Shown one piece after another: positions 24,801 to 33,920 of a DNA stretch of 64,000 nucleotides. Position 1 is the first letter of the stretch. Each line of letters begins with the position of its first letter. The position numbers and the translations under genes are program-made. The stretch is from Phoebastria nigripes (taxonomy: Eukaryota > Chordata > Aves > Procellariiformes > Diomedeidae): contig JAYKAV010000311.1 of the NCBI GenBank assembly GCA_035582835.1, positions 1,016,067-1,080,066 on the forward strand, in the 5' to 3' direction. The notes under the pieces are model-generated. The model searched no databases, was not told the DNA's origin, and worked only from the letters and a program-made list of their open reading frames with translations.

Positions 24801-27800
24801 TAGGGTATGACTTGACCTGACTTTAGAAAAGNCTTATCCAGCAGCCAGATCCTGAGGACAAAGAATATGTCCTGGCAGAACCCGAGTACTGTGATACACA
24901 GAAATCAGGCCATTTTTTATGCTCCGATTCTGTCCCCCACTATGCATTTTGTACTTGCACTGATTTCATGGGGAGCTGAAGGAACTTGACACTTTGCAGG
25001 AAGTAATCAGCATGGGAGAGGGCTTCAAACACCACACTGGTTTACCAAGCCAGAGCTGGTGATGATGTGAAAAAAAGAGAAATGGTTCTTGAATGTGCTT
25101 GGCAGGGGTTGGGAACCTGGAACCAGTTCACGTTTCTGGTTTCCTTGCAAGTGCTTGCAGAGCCAGCTTCAGGTTCTTCTGTGGTGGTATTTGTACCATG
25201 ACCTGGGGATTCTTTTTCTAGCAAGTATCTGCTTCTCCAGTTTTCTGTTCTTTTGACATCTGATGTCATCTGTTAACTGACTGCATTCATCTCATTTGCT
25301 GGAATGAATAGAGGAAAATTAGCTTGCAGGCATACTGGTAATATTTTTCCAGCTAGATAGATGGAAGCATTCATCAATAATGGTGATGAACGTAAAAGAG
25401 CAAGATGGTAGTATGTGACCTCAAGATTTGAGGTCAACTTGCTCTTGAATTCAGCTTTAAATTAAGCTTTTAATCTAATGTGACGCACAAAATACTAAGA
25501 TGCTTGCTTATCACTGAATTCTAATGTTCAGCAAAAGGTATATTTGTTGTTTGCATGGATACTGAAAATGTCATTGTAGAATCACTTCAGAGGATTCTTT
25601 TTAAATACACCTGCAAGCACATGCTAAGGAGATGAGGCATTTCTTAAGGTGTATGTGCATAAATGTGCACATGTAGCACGTATATTGAAAATAACTGACA
25701 CATCATTCAAATAATGAACAGAGTATTATGACATTGAAGAAGAAAAACTTTGCAGATCTTTTATTCAGAAATACTTAAGTCATTCACAATTATAATAGCT
25801 CCTCATATTAAATAGGGCTGAATCAATATATGACTTTCCAGGAGTAAAAGTAATATGCAGACAGAGCATGTAGGATTCTGAGTCAGTTAAACAGTAAATG
25901 GCACAGGAATTTGCACCTGTATGCATGAGAATTTTTATGAGAGGTCTGTGGTATGGTTTTTTTTTTTATCTGTAATTGTAGTGAGAAAGTGCTGAATTAA
26001 ATAAAATTGCTAGAAATTAAGGGGCTTAATTTAATACTAAAAAACTAAAAAATATTTCATCATGTACCTACCTTTGTTTAAAGAAGGATATTTCTCCCTT
26101 AGTTCTGAAAAACATAAGATCTAGAGGTTTTGAATTTAATGTTTCATTTTCATTATGATGCACAGCTGGCTAACTTGCAAGTACTGAACACTCTACCAGG
26201 GGGGAAAAAACCCCGTCTTCGTTATATTAAAAACTTACCTATGCATTGCTGAAGGGCTAACTTGTGATGGGAAATTGACCTTATGAAATTTTTTGAAATT
26301 ATTACTCTGTTTATAACAGACCAAGGATCAGGATTTTGTGTGACTGGTAAAATAGAAGCAGGCTATATTCAAGTTGGAGAACGACTTTTGGCAATGCCTC
26401 CCAATGAAACTTGCACTGCAAAAGGTACAGTCTTCAGAAGCGTGTTTACTTTCAGGTCAATACTGGGCTAGAAGCAGTTACTGAAATGGTAACAGACTGT
26501 CAAACTGATACTAACTGTCAAACATAAAATGTGAAAGCATAAAACGAATTTCTTTAGATGTGACTGTGTCTGTATAAATATGTCTATGAAGATTATGTGA
26601 AATCTTGCATGTTTTTTTTTTTTTTAAAATCTTTTTTTACCATATCAGATATTCCAAATGTTATAGCCTCATGGCTTTTGTCATTGCTTTATGAAGAACC
26701 TGTAAAAACATCTGAGTTCCAGCAATGTCTATAAAAATATGCAGTACAGAAATCATTAATATTCAGCTTTGCTTTGGAGTGTTACTGCTGTTAGGAAGTG
26801 TGAGGATGTTGAACAACCTTTAGAAATTAATCTTATGAATTAGATGTGAAAAAGCTTGAGAATGAAGTCTCTGCTGTTTGATGTTCATGAGATTTGTCAC
26901 TGATCCTTTCATAATATACAGACTTTCAGGATATGATTGTCCTGAGCAACTACAAAAGAGAAGAAAATTGGATTTAAATTTCAATACATTTTATTTCTGA
27001 AAAGAGGAATAGCTAAGTCAAGACATTAAAAGTTTAGGTGTTTCCTGATTAAGCTTGCTGTCTTTGTACTGCAGAGTTGTTTTTGTTTCATAAGCAAACA
27101 GAAAGATAAAATTATGATTCTCCTACATTGACCAATGAATAAAAAATTAAGCCCTCAAAATAAATGAATAGGTTTCTGTATCTAACTATTTAGCCTGAAT
27201 TCAGCAATGTGCTGGTTCGACTGTCCTGTTCTGTTCCAGAACCAGCTTGTTCAGTGCTAGTTTGGGAAGCTCTTCAGTGTGCCTGTTTATANGATTGTAT
27301 GCACATTGTTCGCATGCGCAGGAATGTTACAATAACGTGGATGAATATGGGTATCAGACCACTGTAGTCGCTCCTCTCTTTTGGGAGTGGAGGAAGGAGC
27401 ATGGAAAAAGATGCATTTTGTCTGAATATCCCCAATGGTACAATTCTATGATTTTTCTTTTATACTGCCTCTCATATGGCTGAAATGCAGGTGAAGGTTG
27501 GGGGTATTGGTTCATTAAGCATGTGTTATTTATGTTTAATGTAAAGAAGAGATAATTTAATTTATCATACAATATATACTAAAGGTAGGGTGTATTAGGA
27601 TTCTAGTTTTTCATTTCAAGAGGCTGAGTTTCACTTATTCTGTGAGAATGACACGTATATGTGAAACAATTATCAACACTGCTTAAAAAACAGTACTTAA
27701 CATGCGTGTAAGTCGAATGATACTTTCTGGCATGTTTTTGACAAGTGGTTTTGGGAACAGATTTGCAAATCAATAAATACAATCTGTAGCGAAATAGAAC

Positions 27801-30800
27801 TAGATCCTATAAATGTATGCAGTATTTATAAAATGTGGGGTTTTTTCTTTCCTTCTTGGTGTCTACCACAAACCTCAGAATATTAAGTCAGGAGCAATTA
27901 GTTTTGTCCTCACCCACCAGCCAGGTTATCTTTTAAAGCAATTAAAATACATTAAAAGTAATTTTATTCTGATTTTGAAGATGCTTTCTAATAGACGCGA
28001 TGTTGTGAACGAAGGGCATCAGTTACGCTTTTTTATGAAAGAGTCAGCAAACCCACTTAAGGTAAATGAAAGTTGACATAGTACCATAAAAGTATATGAA
28101 AGATGCGGTCTAGGGTGTGCATGTGTCTCAAAGGATGGGTGGGGCAGATACGGAGATATTAGTACTACGGCATTTTCAGGACTGCGTCATCTGCGCTGTG
28201 TGACAAGTGCCAGGTCCCCTCCTCTGGCTTAAATAAAGCCATGTTATTGTGCAGGGTGGGGTGAGAGAATAGTGAGTCCTCACCAAGGGGGGAAAAAAAG
28301 CTTCCTCAGTCTTCTCAGTTAAAAAGCTTTTACTCTCAACCCATTCATACTGAAAATTGATGAGTAATGGTTGATGAAGCACAAATGGCCCAAAGAGAGC
28401 TGTTTGTTTGTAGCTCAGAACCTAGGTACTTCACTGTGAGGTTCTGTTCTTACTCATTTCCAGGAATCACACTGCATGATGAACCAGTTGATTGGGCTGC
28501 AGCAGGAGATCACGTTAGTCTCACTTTGACCGGCATGGATATCATCAAAATCAAGTGAGCAAAACTGGGTTTCAGTCTAAGTAACGGTTTGTTTTTAATG
28601 AAAAGCTTTATAACTATTACACTTAACAATCAGCGGTTTACTTGAAGAATGATGTGGCTACCAGGATATTTAAAACCAAAGTGATGCCTATCACCTGGCT
28701 TGCATGTACAAACGTTGGAAACATCTGCTACATGTACAACGGCAACCTCAGAAGAATACTGTTAGTTTTCATACTTTGCCCTAGTGCTGACACTGGTAAC
28801 CTTCAAAGCCTTTTTCTTTAAGACTTGTCCTTGGACATTTTAATTGCTGAATTAAGTAAATCCTTATTGCTAAATAAAACAGAAGATTTTTTAAGAGCTT
28901 ATCGAATCATAAATCGTTCTAACAAGACACATCCAAACAACTGCCACTGCATACCAATAAGTAAATCTGGACAAGTGGAATTAATGGAAACTGTTTATTC
29001 AACACATTCAGCTGTTTGTAACATCTGTTTTCGTAAATGTTCTGCTGACCCTTTTTTTTGGGGTCTGATACATTCAGTGAGACACAGCAAATCTCTTTGT
29101 GTCTATTTCAGTCTATAGGTTTCATGCTAAGCGTTAGCCTCAAGCTTTTGGGTAAGTGTCAGTTGTTGTTCAGGCTAGAAAATTGGATCCATAATTTGTT
29201 CAGCTTTTTTACATTCCAGTGGACTTCAGACAGCAAACTTTCAAGCTACTGTTTGAAAAACTCCTTGCATTGATAGTTTTGCAAATTTATGCTCTGCTTT
29301 TAAGGGAAAAGTACAGGCTTTTCTATATTGCCATTTCATAATGGGGTGTGATTCTCTGTGGTAAACGGGGGGGAGAAAGGTTGTTCTACTTGTTGAATGA
29401 AAGCTTGAGTCAATTTGTTACCTTGATGTCATTCATCTTTTGGAGATATGTTAGATTTGTCAAGAAAAGGTACAAAGTTTTAAGTCCTCTTGATATTGAT
29501 GAAATTTGATTACATCTGATGTACACATTTAATCATGCTGTTTGTTCTCTTCAGTCATGTTTTTCTTGGGTGGGATTAATTTTCCTTTCATTTTAGATGG
29601 CTAAAACTAGCCACTGTGAAAAACCTGTGTCTAGTCTACCTTTTTGACTTGTAACGAGCAGCAGCTTTCTTGTGACTCCATGTAGAGTTTTTTGGAAATG
29701 AGTGCTGCTCAGAGCTTAAGTTTTGAGACTCCTGATCATGATGTTCCTTTATCCACAAAATAGTTGAGTTACAGGCAGCAGCACTGCAATTTTGGGCACC
29801 CTGCAGTATTTTATGCTATTGATCTGGAACAATTAATCTCTGAATGAAAGTCTAATTCTTCAAAGTACCTACGCACAGGAAACAGTGACATTTTTAGAAA
29901 CTGATTAGCGATGGACGTAATTGTTCACTGAACTAGACAGACCTTTTCATGCATACCCACAAAATACTGTAGACATTGTCTAGGAATTAATTTCGTTACA
30001 GGCTTTAATACGGTGTTCCTGATTTTTTTTTCTCTCTCTCTTCCCCCCTCCCCTCCCTGCCCCGGTTATATTAAAGTGGTGTTGTCTTTGCTTTGCTTGT
30101 CATAAATATTTATCTTTTTCCAGTGCAGTGATAAATGTTTGTATGTCAAGATATATATCAGTTTCTTTTGTTCTCTCTTGTAGTGTTGGCTGTGTGTTTT
30201 GTGATCCCAAGGAACCCATTAAAGTTTGCACTCGTTTCAGAGCTCGGGTTCTCATCTTCAATATTGAGGTTCCAATCACTAAAGGATTTCCTGTAAGTCT
30301 CTGTGAAAGTTCCTGTGTTCGTTACAGGTTGCTCAGGGCTTTTCCTCTCCATGTTCGACCCCCCGAATATGAGAGGCATTTAGCGTCCAGAAGTGGTTCT
30401 GTCTCTCCAGAACCAGCCAGACAGAACCTCTTCTGTTCTGATTATCATCCTTCCTCATCTTTTGAAGAGGATGTAAGGGGCTATTGTGGCTGCTTATGCA
30501 TGTTCTTACTGGCTTTTAATACATAGCTGAGCCATTTCAGAGAACATGAGTTCCACCACAGTCAGGCTAGGCTGTCCTTTAGAAAGCTCATGCCTTGTAG
30601 GAGTATAATGATGCACTTAGTTGTAAGATACCTTTTAAAATAAATAAAATATCAGTTCATGCTACAGAACTACACTGAAGTGGCAAAAGCAAAACACTTA
30701 AGAATGAAAAATGTATTTATGATGAATTAATACATGACCTTTGTGTCATATCTGTAGAGATCACAAAGTTTAGGAACTAGGAACAGTTACTGAATGTGAG

Positions 30801-33267
30801 GCAGAGAACTCCTGTGAGAGAAGTTTTATAACTTCTTTTTGTTTAAAAAAAGTCAGTCTTAAAAGAAGTTGGTTTTTTCAAGTATTAACACCTAGGATTT
30901 CTGATTATTGTAGAATGTTTAATAACTGGAAAAAATATTTTTAGGTGCTTTTACACTATCAAACCATAAGTGAACCTGCTACTATTAGAAGACTGTTGAG
31001 TGTCCTGCACAAAAGCACTGGTGAAGTGACAAAGAAAAAACCTAAGTAAGTGTTTGACTAGTTAAAAATTACTCAAGAAATGGGTTGACTTTTGATTAAT
31101 ATACAGTATATCAAGCAGGTTCTATTATGAAGCAATAATGTGTTTATAAGAATATGCTTTCGTTGTTTTAGTTCGTTTCATGTTTAGCTTTCAGAGTGCT
31201 TTACAAAGTGAAAAACCTCCTGCCCTCTTCATAAATGCTGCGCACCTGAGAAGTAAAATAACTGGCCTAAGGTCACTTGCACAATTGGGAGTGAATCCTA
31301 AATCCTAGATCACCAGCCCTGCACTTAAAGGATTTTTTTTTTTTTTTTTTTTTAAAAAAACATTACCTCTTTTCTTCCTGTAATAGCATGGGATCCTTGG
31401 TATAATTCTGGAGATGGGTTACTGTCTAAAATAAACTTAACTAGACAGTGGGTCAGAGAAAAAGAGATTTAGGGAGTCTTTCCATACAAGTGAAACTATG
31501 GGAACATCCCTCTAGTTATTTAAAGCTGTAGTTGGGTAGAAATGCTATTTGATACATACAACGTTATCAGAATAATCCTCGTCCAGAAATTGCATGGCTG
31601 AAACTGTTGCTGAAAGGTAATGTTAATGTTGAGGAAGAGAAATCATGACTGCTACAGAGCAGTGAATTGGCTCTTTAGTCGTTGGGTTTGAAACAAGACT
31701 TAATTTCTACTGGACATGAAAAAACAGGTATTAATGAGATAATTAACTTCAAAACAATTTGCTAAACATTGTGGTGGATGCCCTTCTCTAGAAGCTTTTA
31801 AAGAAAACTCAGATGCCTTTTTAAAAAGTATGCTCCAGGCAAATGAGTTTTCAGTCTGGTGGCTTGGGTTATACTTGAAATCAAGCTTGATCATTATACT
31901 TTTGGCTTTTTAAGTTGATTTTTTTTCCATTTATTCACTGTTCTCTTTTTCATTTATGCATGCATATATTTATAATACAAGTTTTCTGCTTATTTACCTG
32001 CAGGTTCTTGACTAAAGGACAGAATGCTCTAATAGAACTACAAACTCAAAGACCTGTTGCTCTAGAGTTGTATAAAGATTTTAAAGAGCTTGGGAGGTTT
32101 ATGTTACGCTACAGTGGTTCCACTATTGCTGCAGGAGTTGTCACAGAGGTATGGCATTTTTGTAATGGACTTTCTATACTATAAAGGAACGGTGTTAACT
32201 TTCACATAGCATTTATTTTTTATGGTTAAGACCTGCTTTACACCCTTTGGCCTAAAAAGTGAATTTATTCTGCTGAAAAAGAGACAGCGCTTCAGCAAGA
32301 TGTGAGGAAAACTTGTCATGGTTCTGTTCAATTTATTAGGAGCAAAAATTACTCTATTTAGAATTTTTGAATGTTGTGCATTTTTCCCCCTCTCTTGAGT
32401 TAACAAATAACCCTTCATTATTTTAACATACATCAGTCTTTCTGAAATCTAATTGCCTGTATAAATATACTGGAAGTAGTTTGTAAATAAGAAGCGTTGG
32501 CCATTTTTACTGTGGCTAGTTTGGGTCCCAGATCTTTTTCTGTTAGCATTAAAGACAACTGTACATTTGATTCTTACTGATGCCTATAGACATTCTCTGA
32601 TCCTGTGTAAGTGAGAGGAAGCAAAGGCTGTGGGGCTAAATATAAATGTTTTGCCTTCTATTAGGAGCAAAAAATATGAATGTCCCCCTATCTGTCACTT
32701 TAAAAAAATCTTGCTATGATGTTTGGATTAGAATTTAAGTTCTAATTCTAGGCCTGAGGGAGAGCAATTTAGTCACATTAATCAAGTTCTTGTACTGAGA
32801 CTTAAAGCTGAGACATTTAATGTCAAAACCTGGAACTAGAGCGTGAGCATTTCTGGCTTCTCCCTGTATGCGTAGGAATGATGTGCTAGGTCTGTCAGAG
32901 GCTCTGGGCCTTATGGAGCTTTAATGCTCTTAACAATCTGTCTGGTCTTAAATAGGATCCAGAATTAGGGCTTTAATCTTGCACCCATTTTTCATTAAAT
33001 TTAACTTGAAGTGAATGGGGTCCTATTTAGACCTATGATGCCCAACGTTTGTAGAATTGGGGACTAAATAACTCTCTGATTGTTATTTGGGTATTACTAT
33101 TTTAGTACTTGTGATCTTGTTCCAGAGAATTTCAGAGCAAAACGAATTATTTTTTCCACAGCTAACTATATCATGTTGAAAAAAGCTGTGGTCGTTTTAC
33201 ATTTAGTACTTCATTTTTCACCATAGGGTTTTTTTCCATTTGCTTATATTTTTAGATTAAAGAATGA
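6767..33267 (+). CDS. HBS1L: HBS1L, 3' portion of the spliced gene (14 coding exons)
   Basis: HBS1-like translational GTPase, an EF-1alpha/eRF3-family factor. It works in the cytosol with Pelota to split stalled ribosomes in no-go and non-stop mRNA decay. The joined exons give about 540 residues that follow the vertebrate protein closely. Seen motifs are the P-loop GHVDAGKST, the G2 region in [10 protein letters not shown]3 DAPGH, G4 NKMD, G5-like TSGLGGEN, then the two beta-barrel domains ending in GVVTEIKE and TGA. Every exon junction used is GT-AG and keeps frame. The human protein is 684 residues (recalled), so about 145 N-terminal residues lie upstream of the window. Oddities: a perfect tandem duplication of the P-loop exon acceptor (15460-15783) and a broken antisense SKI7-like region in the intron 6876-14801. 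Confidence 0.96.
7600..7620. repeat. Poly(T) tract
   Basis: About 21 consecutive T in HBS1L intron sequence, with no recognisable mobile element beside it. Confidence 0.9.
10407..11637 (-). pseudogene. Inverted, broken SKI7-like exon (HBS1L isoform 3 type)
   Basis: Read on the minus strand, this stretch gives five protein-like blocks in different frames: 11637-11506, 11509-11321, 11068-10924, 10941-10825 and 10802-10407. They are separated by stops (for example TGA at 10827-10825) and frameshifts, with two in-frame TAA codons within or just before the third block. The order and spacing of the last three match my recollection of the human HBS1L isoform 3 unique C-terminus. That isoform links the RNA exosome to the SKI helicase complex. 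Matched pieces include [17 protein letters not shown] against human GIDSNIDLSVLIKNPDFVP, and a KVMYSRK block 101 residues later (104 in human). The normal exon must be sense to HBS1L, so this one cannot be spliced as an exon here. Alternatives are an unrelated decayed retrocopy or chance similarity. One N falls at 10622. Confidence 0.5.
14802..15058 (+). CDS. HBS1L: HBS1L exon: linker and start of the GTPase domain
   Basis: A 257-nt exon with acceptor 'ttttttccctag' and donor 'gtaata'. It completes a Cys codon, then encodes [15 protein letters not shown] and onward to [19 protein letters not shown], plus the first base of the P-loop Gly. The [14 protein letters not shown] stretch is the conserved beta-1 strand that leads into the G1 motif. 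The linker part is more diverged from human, as usual for this family. Confidence 0.95.
15460..15783 (+). repeat. Perfect 162-bp tandem duplication across an exon boundary
   Basis: Bases 15460-15621 and 15622-15783 are identical by direct comparison. Each copy holds about 80 bases of intron, the acceptor 'tccctccatag' and the first 80 bases of the P-loop exon. The base before the first copy and the bases after the second differ, which sets the limits. Only the second copy continues into the rest of the exon. Confidence 0.97.
15542..15621 (+). pseudogene. Duplicated partial P-loop exon (upstream copy)
   Basis: Exact copy of the first 80 bases of the HBS1L exon at 15704, with its own acceptor ending at 15541. 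Read in the HBS1L frame it encodes the P-loop to KRTMH, then runs into duplicated intron sequence and meets TAG at 15628-15630. It has no donor of its own at its right edge. A 'gcag|gtaaaa' at 15556/15557 could serve as a weak internal donor. Confidence 0.85.
15704..15869 (+). CDS. HBS1L: HBS1L exon: P-loop (G1) exon
   Basis: A 166-nt exon with acceptor 'ccctccatag' and donor 'gtagaa'. It encodes [18 protein letters not shown] and onward to [23 protein letters not shown] is the nucleotide-binding P-loop. I choose this second copy as the true exon because only it continues in frame to a donor that joins the next exon. Confidence 0.95.
16816..16865 (+). repeat. G-run cluster, possible G-quadruplex
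   Basis: Five runs of 4 to 7 G lie within 50 bases on the sense strand, at 16816-16820, 16831-16837, 16847-16850, 16854-16857 and 16860-16865. The last four runs are separated by loops of 9, 3 and 2 bases. A folded structure could form in DNA or in the HBS1L pre-mRNA. This is structural inference only. Confidence 0.5.
17305..17326. repeat. Poly(T) tract
   Basis: About 22 T, preceded by shorter T and G-T stretches from 17280. Simple sequence in an HBS1L intron. Confidence 0.9.
18219..18336 (+). CDS. HBS1L: HBS1L exon: switch I/II (G2, G3)
   Basis: A 118-nt exon: 1 nt completing Arg, then 39 codons. It encodes [12 protein letters not shown], then [23 protein letters not shown]. The conserved Thr of G2 and the G3 motif DAPGH, which coordinate Mg-GTP, are both present. 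Donor 'gtagag'. Confidence 0.96.
18337..20993 (+). other. HBS1L: HBS1L intron
   Basis: No exon seen between the switch exon and the NKMD exon. A MIR-like relic lies at 19172-19310. Antisense open frames at 20228-20533 and 20463-20864 (up to 133 codons) have no recognisable domain and are treated as chance. Confidence 0.7.
19172..19310 (+). repeat. MIR-like SINE relic
   Basis: Diverged match by eye to the amniote MIR core and tail: 'ggtactgttagtatgatttt' followed by an 'acagagagacaact' block, then a degraded 'gcagagcctgggtaagaatt' segment. This is the usual MIR order in the + direction. No target-site duplications are visible. Confidence 0.5.
20994..21140 (+). CDS. HBS1L: HBS1L exon: G4 motif exon
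   Basis: A phase-0 exon of 49 codons, with donor 'gtacat'. It encodes [20 protein letters not shown], a [16 protein letters not shown] stretch, and ends in [12 protein letters not shown] is the guanine-specificity (G4) motif. Near-identical to the vertebrate protein. Confidence 0.96.
21141..21824 (+). other. HBS1L: HBS1L intron
   Basis: 684 bases with no exon, repeat or RNA feature that I can support. Confidence 0.75.
21825..21899 (+). CDS. HBS1L: HBS1L exon: 25-codon GTPase segment
   Basis: A phase-0 exon encoding [16 protein letters not shown], then QFLKQAGFK. It corresponds to the helix after NKMD in the EF-1alpha-like G domain. Acceptor 'ctgttttag', donor 'gtagtg'. Confidence 0.95.
21900..22694 (+). 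other. HBS1L: HBS1L intron
   Basis: 795 bases with no recognisable feature. It ends in the acceptor 'tcttaattag'. Confidence 0.75.
22695..22812 (+). CDS. HBS1L: HBS1L exon: G5 region
   Basis: A 118-nt exon (39 codons plus 1 nt) with donor 'gtgagt'. It encodes [20 protein letters not shown], then [15 protein letters not shown] is the family's G5-like element closing the nucleotide pocket. Confidence 0.95.
23001..23069 (+). CDS. HBS1L: HBS1L exon: start of beta-barrel domain 2
   Basis: A 69-nt exon encoding (D)[20 protein letters not shown] and FK. Phases agree with both neighbours: it completes GAT at the left and leaves one G at the right. Confidence 0.94.
23070..26319 (+). other. HBS1L: HBS1L intron
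   Basis: 3.25 kb without an exon. It contains a long T run at 24147-24171 and a G-rich patch near 23525-23562. The ORFs inside are short and unlike known proteins. Confidence 0.75.
24147..24171. repeat. Poly(T) tract
   Basis: About 25 consecutive T, among the longest such runs in the window. Simple sequence, with no attached element seen. Confidence 0.9.
26320..26424 (+). CDS. HBS1L: HBS1L exon: domain 2
   Basis: A 105-nt exon with acceptor 'tttataacag' and donor 'gtacag'. It encodes [20 protein letters not shown], then [14 protein letters not shown]. This is the beta-barrel region typical of EF-1alpha relatives. Confidence 0.95.
26425..28463 (+). other. HBS1L: HBS1L intron
   Basis: 2 kb with no exon or clear repeat. 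An 8-bp inverted repeat at 27211-27218 and 27239-27246 is within chance expectation. Confidence 0.7.
28464..28554 (+). CDS. HBS1L: HBS1L exon: domain 2 to 3
   Basis: A 91-nt exon (2 + 87 + 2 nt) encoding [20 protein letters not shown] and LTGMDIIKI. The [13 protein letters not shown] stretch matches human exactly as I recall it. Donor 'gtgagc'. Confidence 0.95.
28555..30183 (+). other. HBS1L: HBS1L intron
   Basis: 1.6 kb with no exon. A pyrimidine-rich stretch (T, CT, then C runs) lies at 30023-30063, about 120 bases upstream of the next acceptor. Confidence 0.75.
30023..30063. repeat. Polypyrimidine (CT-rich) tract
   Basis: T run, then (CT)n, then C-rich sequence on the + strand, about 41 bases without a purine except near the end. 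Low-complexity sequence. Confidence 0.8.
30184..30292 (+). CDS. HBS1L: HBS1L exon: domain 3
   Basis: A 109-nt exon with donor 'gtaagt'. It completes Asn, then encodes [20 protein letters not shown] and [16 protein letters not shown]. It aligns with human VGCIFCGPKVPIKACTRFRA. The open frame continues past the donor, but that extension does not match the family. Confidence 0.95.
30945..31045 (+). CDS. HBS1L: HBS1L exon: domain 3
   Basis: A 101-nt exon encoding [20 protein letters not shown] and [13 protein letters not shown]. Acceptor 'atttttag', donor 'gtaagt'. Frame is preserved to the next exon through a split Lys codon. Confidence 0.95.
31185..31325 (+). repeat. MIR-like SINE relic
   Basis: Begins 'tttcagagtgctttacaaag' and later has 'ggcctaaggtcacttgcaca'. 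This is the order found in old amniote MIR-type elements, followed by the gene-end segment near 'ccagccctgcactt'. Diverged, identified by eye. A T run at 31333-31353 follows it. Confidence 0.55.
31333..31353. repeat. Poly(T) tract
   Basis: About 21 T followed by 7 A, directly after the MIR-like relic in an HBS1L intron. Confidence 0.9.
32004..32148 (+). CDS. HBS1L: HBS1L exon: C-terminal domain 3
   Basis: A 145-nt exon encoding [20 protein letters not shown], then [16 protein letters not shown] and [12 protein letters not shown]. Acceptor 'tttacctgcag', donor 'gtatgg'. GRFMLR followed by the TIAAG(V)V turn is the hallmark C-terminal beta strand region of EF-1alpha/HBS1/eRF3 proteins. Confidence 0.96.
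32149..33255 (+). other. HBS1L: Last HBS1L intron
   Basis: 1.1 kb with no recognisable feature. It ends in the acceptor 'atatttttag'. Confidence 0.75.
33256..33267 (+). CDS. HBS1L: HBS1L terminal coding exon (IKE-stop)
   Basis: Four codons, ATT AAA GAA TGA, giving the family's C-terminal IKE. Too short to be called alone. It is fixed by the acceptor, the phase of the previous exon and identity to the human C-terminus. Confidence 0.93.
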   Translation: MKE

Positions 33268-33920
33268 CAGTGGTGCCAGAACTTCCACCGTCCAACCAAA
33301 ATGCAATCAGATATCCAAACTTCTGTTTAAGAATCCAGTTACTTCAGTTGAAGGAACAAGTGCAATTAATTGGGGAGATGATGATGACAAAAGTTAAATC
33401 GTGTGAGATGTCTGGGGAGCCCTTCATCAGTCTCTCCCCCTGCAGAACAAGATGCCAACTGACAAGGAACTGCTAATGTTGCACTGCTCGATCTCAAGAA
33501 TCTCGTGTGTTTCTCCATGTGGAATTTAGCCCTTAGAGAGCTCGATGGAAAAATCTTAGAAAGTTGAATTAGAGAAAAAGATGATGAATCATCATGAAAC
33601 AAACTCCTTACTTCCAGACATAAATTGTTTACATATTTCCTTTGATTTGCTTTTTTGCTGCACATTAATTCAGTAAAGTAACTTTATTGGTCTAATATAT
33701 TTTTAGGTTTGAGTTGAATGCATATTCAGGGAAAAAAAGAACTATTTACTTTGGTTTCAAGAGAATGGCATGTAGTATTGTCCCGGGATTGTTTTCCCTG
33801 TCCCGAAATTTATTTAAAAAAAGCAGTTTTCTTTTGCTGTGTAGTGGAAGCTGTGCCAACATTGGCTAATTTTATTTTTTAAACTGTAAGAATAATAAAA
33901 TAACTTTGTCTGAGCATAAT
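33268..33920 (+). other. HBS1L: HBS1L 3' UTR
   Basis: Runs from the stop codon to shortly after the poly(A) signal at 33894-33899. The 3' limit is approximate, since a cleavage site cannot be read exactly from sequence. A 70-codon open frame beginning at 33264 overlaps the stop and is not considered coding. Confidence 0.75.
33894..33899 (+). terminator. HBS1L: HBS1L polyadenylation signal AATAAA
   Basis: Canonical AATAAA about 630 bases after the HBS1L stop. T-rich sequence downstream ('catcttttgttttttaaac' near 33932-33950) fits a downstream U-rich element. Confidence 0.75.

Noticed and set aside
27211..27246. 8-bp inverted repeat 'gctggttc ... gaaccagc'
   Set aside because: Arms of this length with a 20-base loop are expected about twenty times by chance in 64 kb.
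33264..33476. 70-codon open frame at the HBS1L stop
   Set aside because: It is in another frame, beginning inside the terminal exon, and lies in the 3' UTR.
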